The position numbers were made by a program, and so were the translations under genes. A DNA stretch of 64,000 nt from Bdellovibrio bacteriovorus HD100 (GTDB lineage: Bacteria > Bdellovibrionota > Bdellovibrionia > Bdellovibrionales > Bdellovibrionaceae). Positions 61,965 through 64,000 of the stretch are shown here, one piece after another; position 1 is the first letter of the stretch; each line of letters starts with the position of its first letter. A model generated the notes under the pieces. The model did no database searches, was not told the DNA's origin, and was given only the letters and a program-made list of their open reading frames with translations. The stretch lies in contig NC_005363.1 of NCBI RefSeq assembly GCF_000196175.1, positions 2,170,001-2,234,000 on the forward strand, given 5' to 3'.

Positions 61965-62848
61965 GATCCCTTGTCTGCGCCCTTCTTGCACTGACCTTGG
62001 CCGCCTGCACGGGCTCGGCTCCTGAATCTTTATCCAAGACAGAAGCTCCCGGCGCAATCTATAACGGGGACACCCGTGAAGACGTCAGCACGTCCTCTTC
62101 CCCGGAAAAAGAACTGGTCAAGGCCACGGCCGTGTTGGTTCATTCTTACCGACTGGCGCAGGCGCAAAATTCAGTTGTTAAACTGAACTCAACACCGCTG
62201 GAACAGCTGTACCCCTTGTGCCCGGATGAAAAATTTCTGACTCAGCCGACCTTGGGGTTTTGTTCAGGAACTTTGATTGCCCCCAATCTGGTACTGACGG
62301 CTGGTCACTGCGTGGAAAACCAGAAAGACTGCAACGACAGTCACTTTATTTTTGGTTGGACCGAAGAGAAATCCCGCCAAGGGATGCTGCCTTCTTCTGA
62401 AATTTACAACTGCAAAAGCATCGTGAAGTTTGATTTAAACATCAGAAAGAACATCGACTATGCCATCCTGGAACTGGATCGCCCCGTTCCCGGCGTGCGC
62501 CCGGCAAAAATCGCCAAAGAGGTTTTGCTGAAAGCCGATCAAACTCTTTTAAGCCTGTCCCACCCCCTGGGACTGCCGGTGAAGAAGGACTACGCACGCG
62601 TGCTTTCTGACATTCCAGAAATGCACACTTTCAAAGTCCAGGTGGACACGTTCTCTGGCAGTTCAGGGTCTCCGCTGTACAATGCTCAAGGCGAAATTGT
62701 CGGAATTCTTTCTCGCGGCATGGATGACATTCTTGAAGATGACATCTATCGTGTGCAAAAAGAAGGTGGCTGCATCAACTTTAACGCCTGTGCCGTGGGC
62801 CTGTGCTTTGGTCAAACATACTATAAAGCACCCCGTATTGACCTTTAG
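61961..62848 (+). CDS. V8/trypsin-like serine protease lipoprotein
   Basis: A 295-residue S1-fold protease with lipobox LAAC (Cys16). The triad is His116 (TAGHC), Asp166 (DYAIL) and Ser235 (SGSSGSP). The serine motif is GSSGSP, as in glutamyl endopeptidase-like enzymes, rather than GDSGGP. Four extra cysteines lie near the C-terminus. It starts within the end of the DUF3465 gene (ATGA). A second protease lipoprotein lies on the opposite strand 500 bases away. Confidence 0.9.
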   Translation: MRSLVCALLALTLAACTGSAPESLSKTEAPGAIYNGDTREDVSTSSSPEKELVKATAVLVHSYRLAQAQNSVVKLNSTPLEQLYPLCPDEKFLTQPTLGFCSGTLIAPNLVLTAGHCVENQKDCNDSHFIFGWTEEKSRQGMLPSSEIYNCKSIVKFDLNIRKNIDYAILELDRPVPGVRPAKIAKEVLLKADQTLLSLSHPLGLPVKKDYARVLSDIPEMHTFKVQVDTFSGSSGSPLYNAQGEIVGILSRGMDDILEDDIYRVQKEGGCINFNACAVGLCFGQTYYKAPRIDL

Positions 62849-62902
62849 CATTTTCAGTCTTCCCTTTTAGCCACCATCCACCTTTGCACCTAAACTGTTT
62901 GC

Positions 62903-64000
62903 ATGAACCAAAAGCAACTGCCGTGGTGGACCTGGGTCTTACCGTTTATCATTTTACTGGGAGGCACTTTCGTAAGCCTCACCTTCAAGGTGTCGCAGGG
63001 GATTTATTGGATCTACTTCCCCATCAACCTTGGCGTGATCATGGCGCTGTGGTGGGGTCCCCGCGTTTTTGCTGCGGTGTTTTTAAATGCCTTGGTTGCC
63101 ATTTCACTGTTTGAACTGCCCCGCCCGATGCTCTATCCCCTTTATGCCCTGCCGGAAACTTTAGAGGTGATTTTCTCCTGGGTGCTGGTGCGAGAGCGTT
63201 TTAAAGACGTCAGCGCCTGGAAACCCAGCCCAAAAAATATCAGTCTCTATTTTGTGTACGGGCTGCTGATCCCGTCGTTGATCTGCTCCGTGGCCATTCA
63301 AGGGCTCTTTGTTTTAACTGGCATCCAGGACAAGTCTTTGTTCGGCTGGAGCACCCTGATCACGACGGTCGGAGACCTGACCGGTGCCATCTTTCTCACC
63401 ATCCCGGCATTGATCCTGATTTCCCCATGGCTGCGCAAGCGCAACCTTTCATTGTTCGCCGTCAAGCCTCTTCCTCCCACGCATTGGGAAGTAGTCACTC
63501 GCAAAGAAAAAGCCCTTTTTGCCGTGGTGCTTGGAGGCATGCTGGTGCTGGCCCTTTCATTTCACATACCCCAAACCTGGTATGTCTATGGCATCCTGAT
63601 GCTGTTATCAGCAGCCTGGTACGGCATGTATGCAGCGTTGGTGGTCAACACCTGGGTGGTATTTCTGAATATCATTCTGCCCAAGATAGCCAACCTGCCC
63701 TGGTCCAACAGCTTTCTGGAAGTGCAAACTCCAGCTACGCTGCTGACCCTTTGTTTCTGCTCTCTGATCACGGGGTCGGCGGTGACTTCACTGACCGGAA
63801 AAATCCGCGAACTGAATGAAACACAAGGACAACTGAAGTCCGCCAAAGACCAGGCCGAAGAGGCTTCTCGCGCCAAATCCGAGTTCCTGGCACGCATGAG
63901 CCATGAAATCCGAACTCCGCTGAATTCTGTTCTGGGAATGCTCGAGCTGCTGCGGGAAACACAGCTTTCCAAGGACCAGGAACGGTATTTGACCTTGTTT
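62903..64000 (+). CDS. MASE1-type sensor histidine kinase (3' truncated by window)
   Basis: The first 366 residues of a sensor kinase. Residues about 8-285 hold eight to ten membrane helices of a MASE1-like sensory domain ([21 protein letters not shown]). A coiled coil follows ([21 protein letters not shown]), then the HisKA dimerisation box [18 protein letters not shown] with phospho-acceptor His334. The ATPase domain and any receiver domain lie beyond the window. The ligand is unknown. Confidence 0.88.
   Translation, partial: MNQKQLPWWTWVLPFIILLGGTFVSLTFKVSQGIYWIYFPINLGVIMALWWGPRVFAAVFLNALVAISLFELPRPMLYPLYALPETLEVIFSWVLVRERFKDVSAWKPSPKNISLYFVYGLLIPSLICSVAIQGLFVLTGIQDKSLFGWSTLITTVGDLTGAIFLTIPALILISPWLRKRNLSLFAVKPLPPTHWEVVTRKEKALFAVVLGGMLVLALSFHIPQTWYVYGILMLLSAAWYGMYAALVVNTWVVFLNIILPKIANLPWSNSFLEVQTPATLLTLCFCSLITGSAVTSLTGKIRELNETQGQLKSAKDQAEEASRAKSEFLARMSHEIRTPLNSVLGMLELLRETQLSKDQERYLTLF

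Overview
The window reads as chromosomal DNA of a Bdellovibrio-like predatory bacterium (inference). It combines ordinary housekeeping genes (uvrB, uvrC, murJ, recG, cysS, gltX, carD, a tRNA-Cys) with an unusual load of secreted proteases, lipoproteins and wall-active proteins. Several genes also carry promoter elements of the flagellar sigma-28 (FliA) type, the factor associated with the Bdellovibrio attack phase. No rRNA, insertion sequence, prophage or CRISPR array is visible.

Layout. 1-5 kb: the edge of a GT2 glycosyltransferase gene, a 'SpecificRecomb' membrane protein, and a four-gene envelope operon (CxC redoxin, two paralogous FixH/YtkA-like proteins, a beta-barrel). 5-13 kb: KH-domain RNA-binding protein, HutD/Ves protein, a GH13 alpha-glucosidase and a complete Mrp-type Na+/H+ antiporter operon (mrpAB fusion, C, D, E, F, G) with 4-nt overlaps throughout. 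13-20 kb: a DUF3943-like protein, HAD phosphatase, methyltransferase, a 1202-residue Ig/propeller lipoprotein and two small membrane proteins. 20-24 kb: a CopB-type copper ATPase with a Met/His/Cys-rich partner, three small exported or membrane proteins, and tRNA-Cys. 24-32 kb: comM-like gene, Xer recombinase, two lipoproteins, an unannotated 25-residue membrane peptide, SpoIID-domain protein, and a slipin/NfeD operon carrying a divergent uracil-DNA-glycosylase-like gene. 32-43 kb: zinc-ribbon protein, MFS exporter, murJ-uvrC-uvrB, a penicillin-acylase-family hydrolase and two small secreted proteins. 43-55 kb: cysS, gltX, carD, a subtilase, a 20-repeat RCC1-like lipoprotein and recG. 55-64 kb: HD-GYP phosphodiesterase, di-heme lipoprotein, U32 tRNA-modification protein, an orphan ParA, two trypsin-fold lipoproteins and a truncated MASE1-type histidine kinase.

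The most coherent unexplained signal is a dispersed set of sigma-28-like promoters in front of unrelated small or surface genes (15.5, 19.2, 28.3, 32.4 and 53.2 kb). Two of them lie so close to the ATG of giant lipoprotein genes that those mRNAs would be leaderless. Other points of interest are the 25-residue peptide gene, the redoxin/FixH operon, the copper cluster beside tRNA-Cys, and a 9-bp perfect inverted repeat in front of the U32 gene. Starts were chosen by eye from Shine-Dalgarno sites; no homology search was run.
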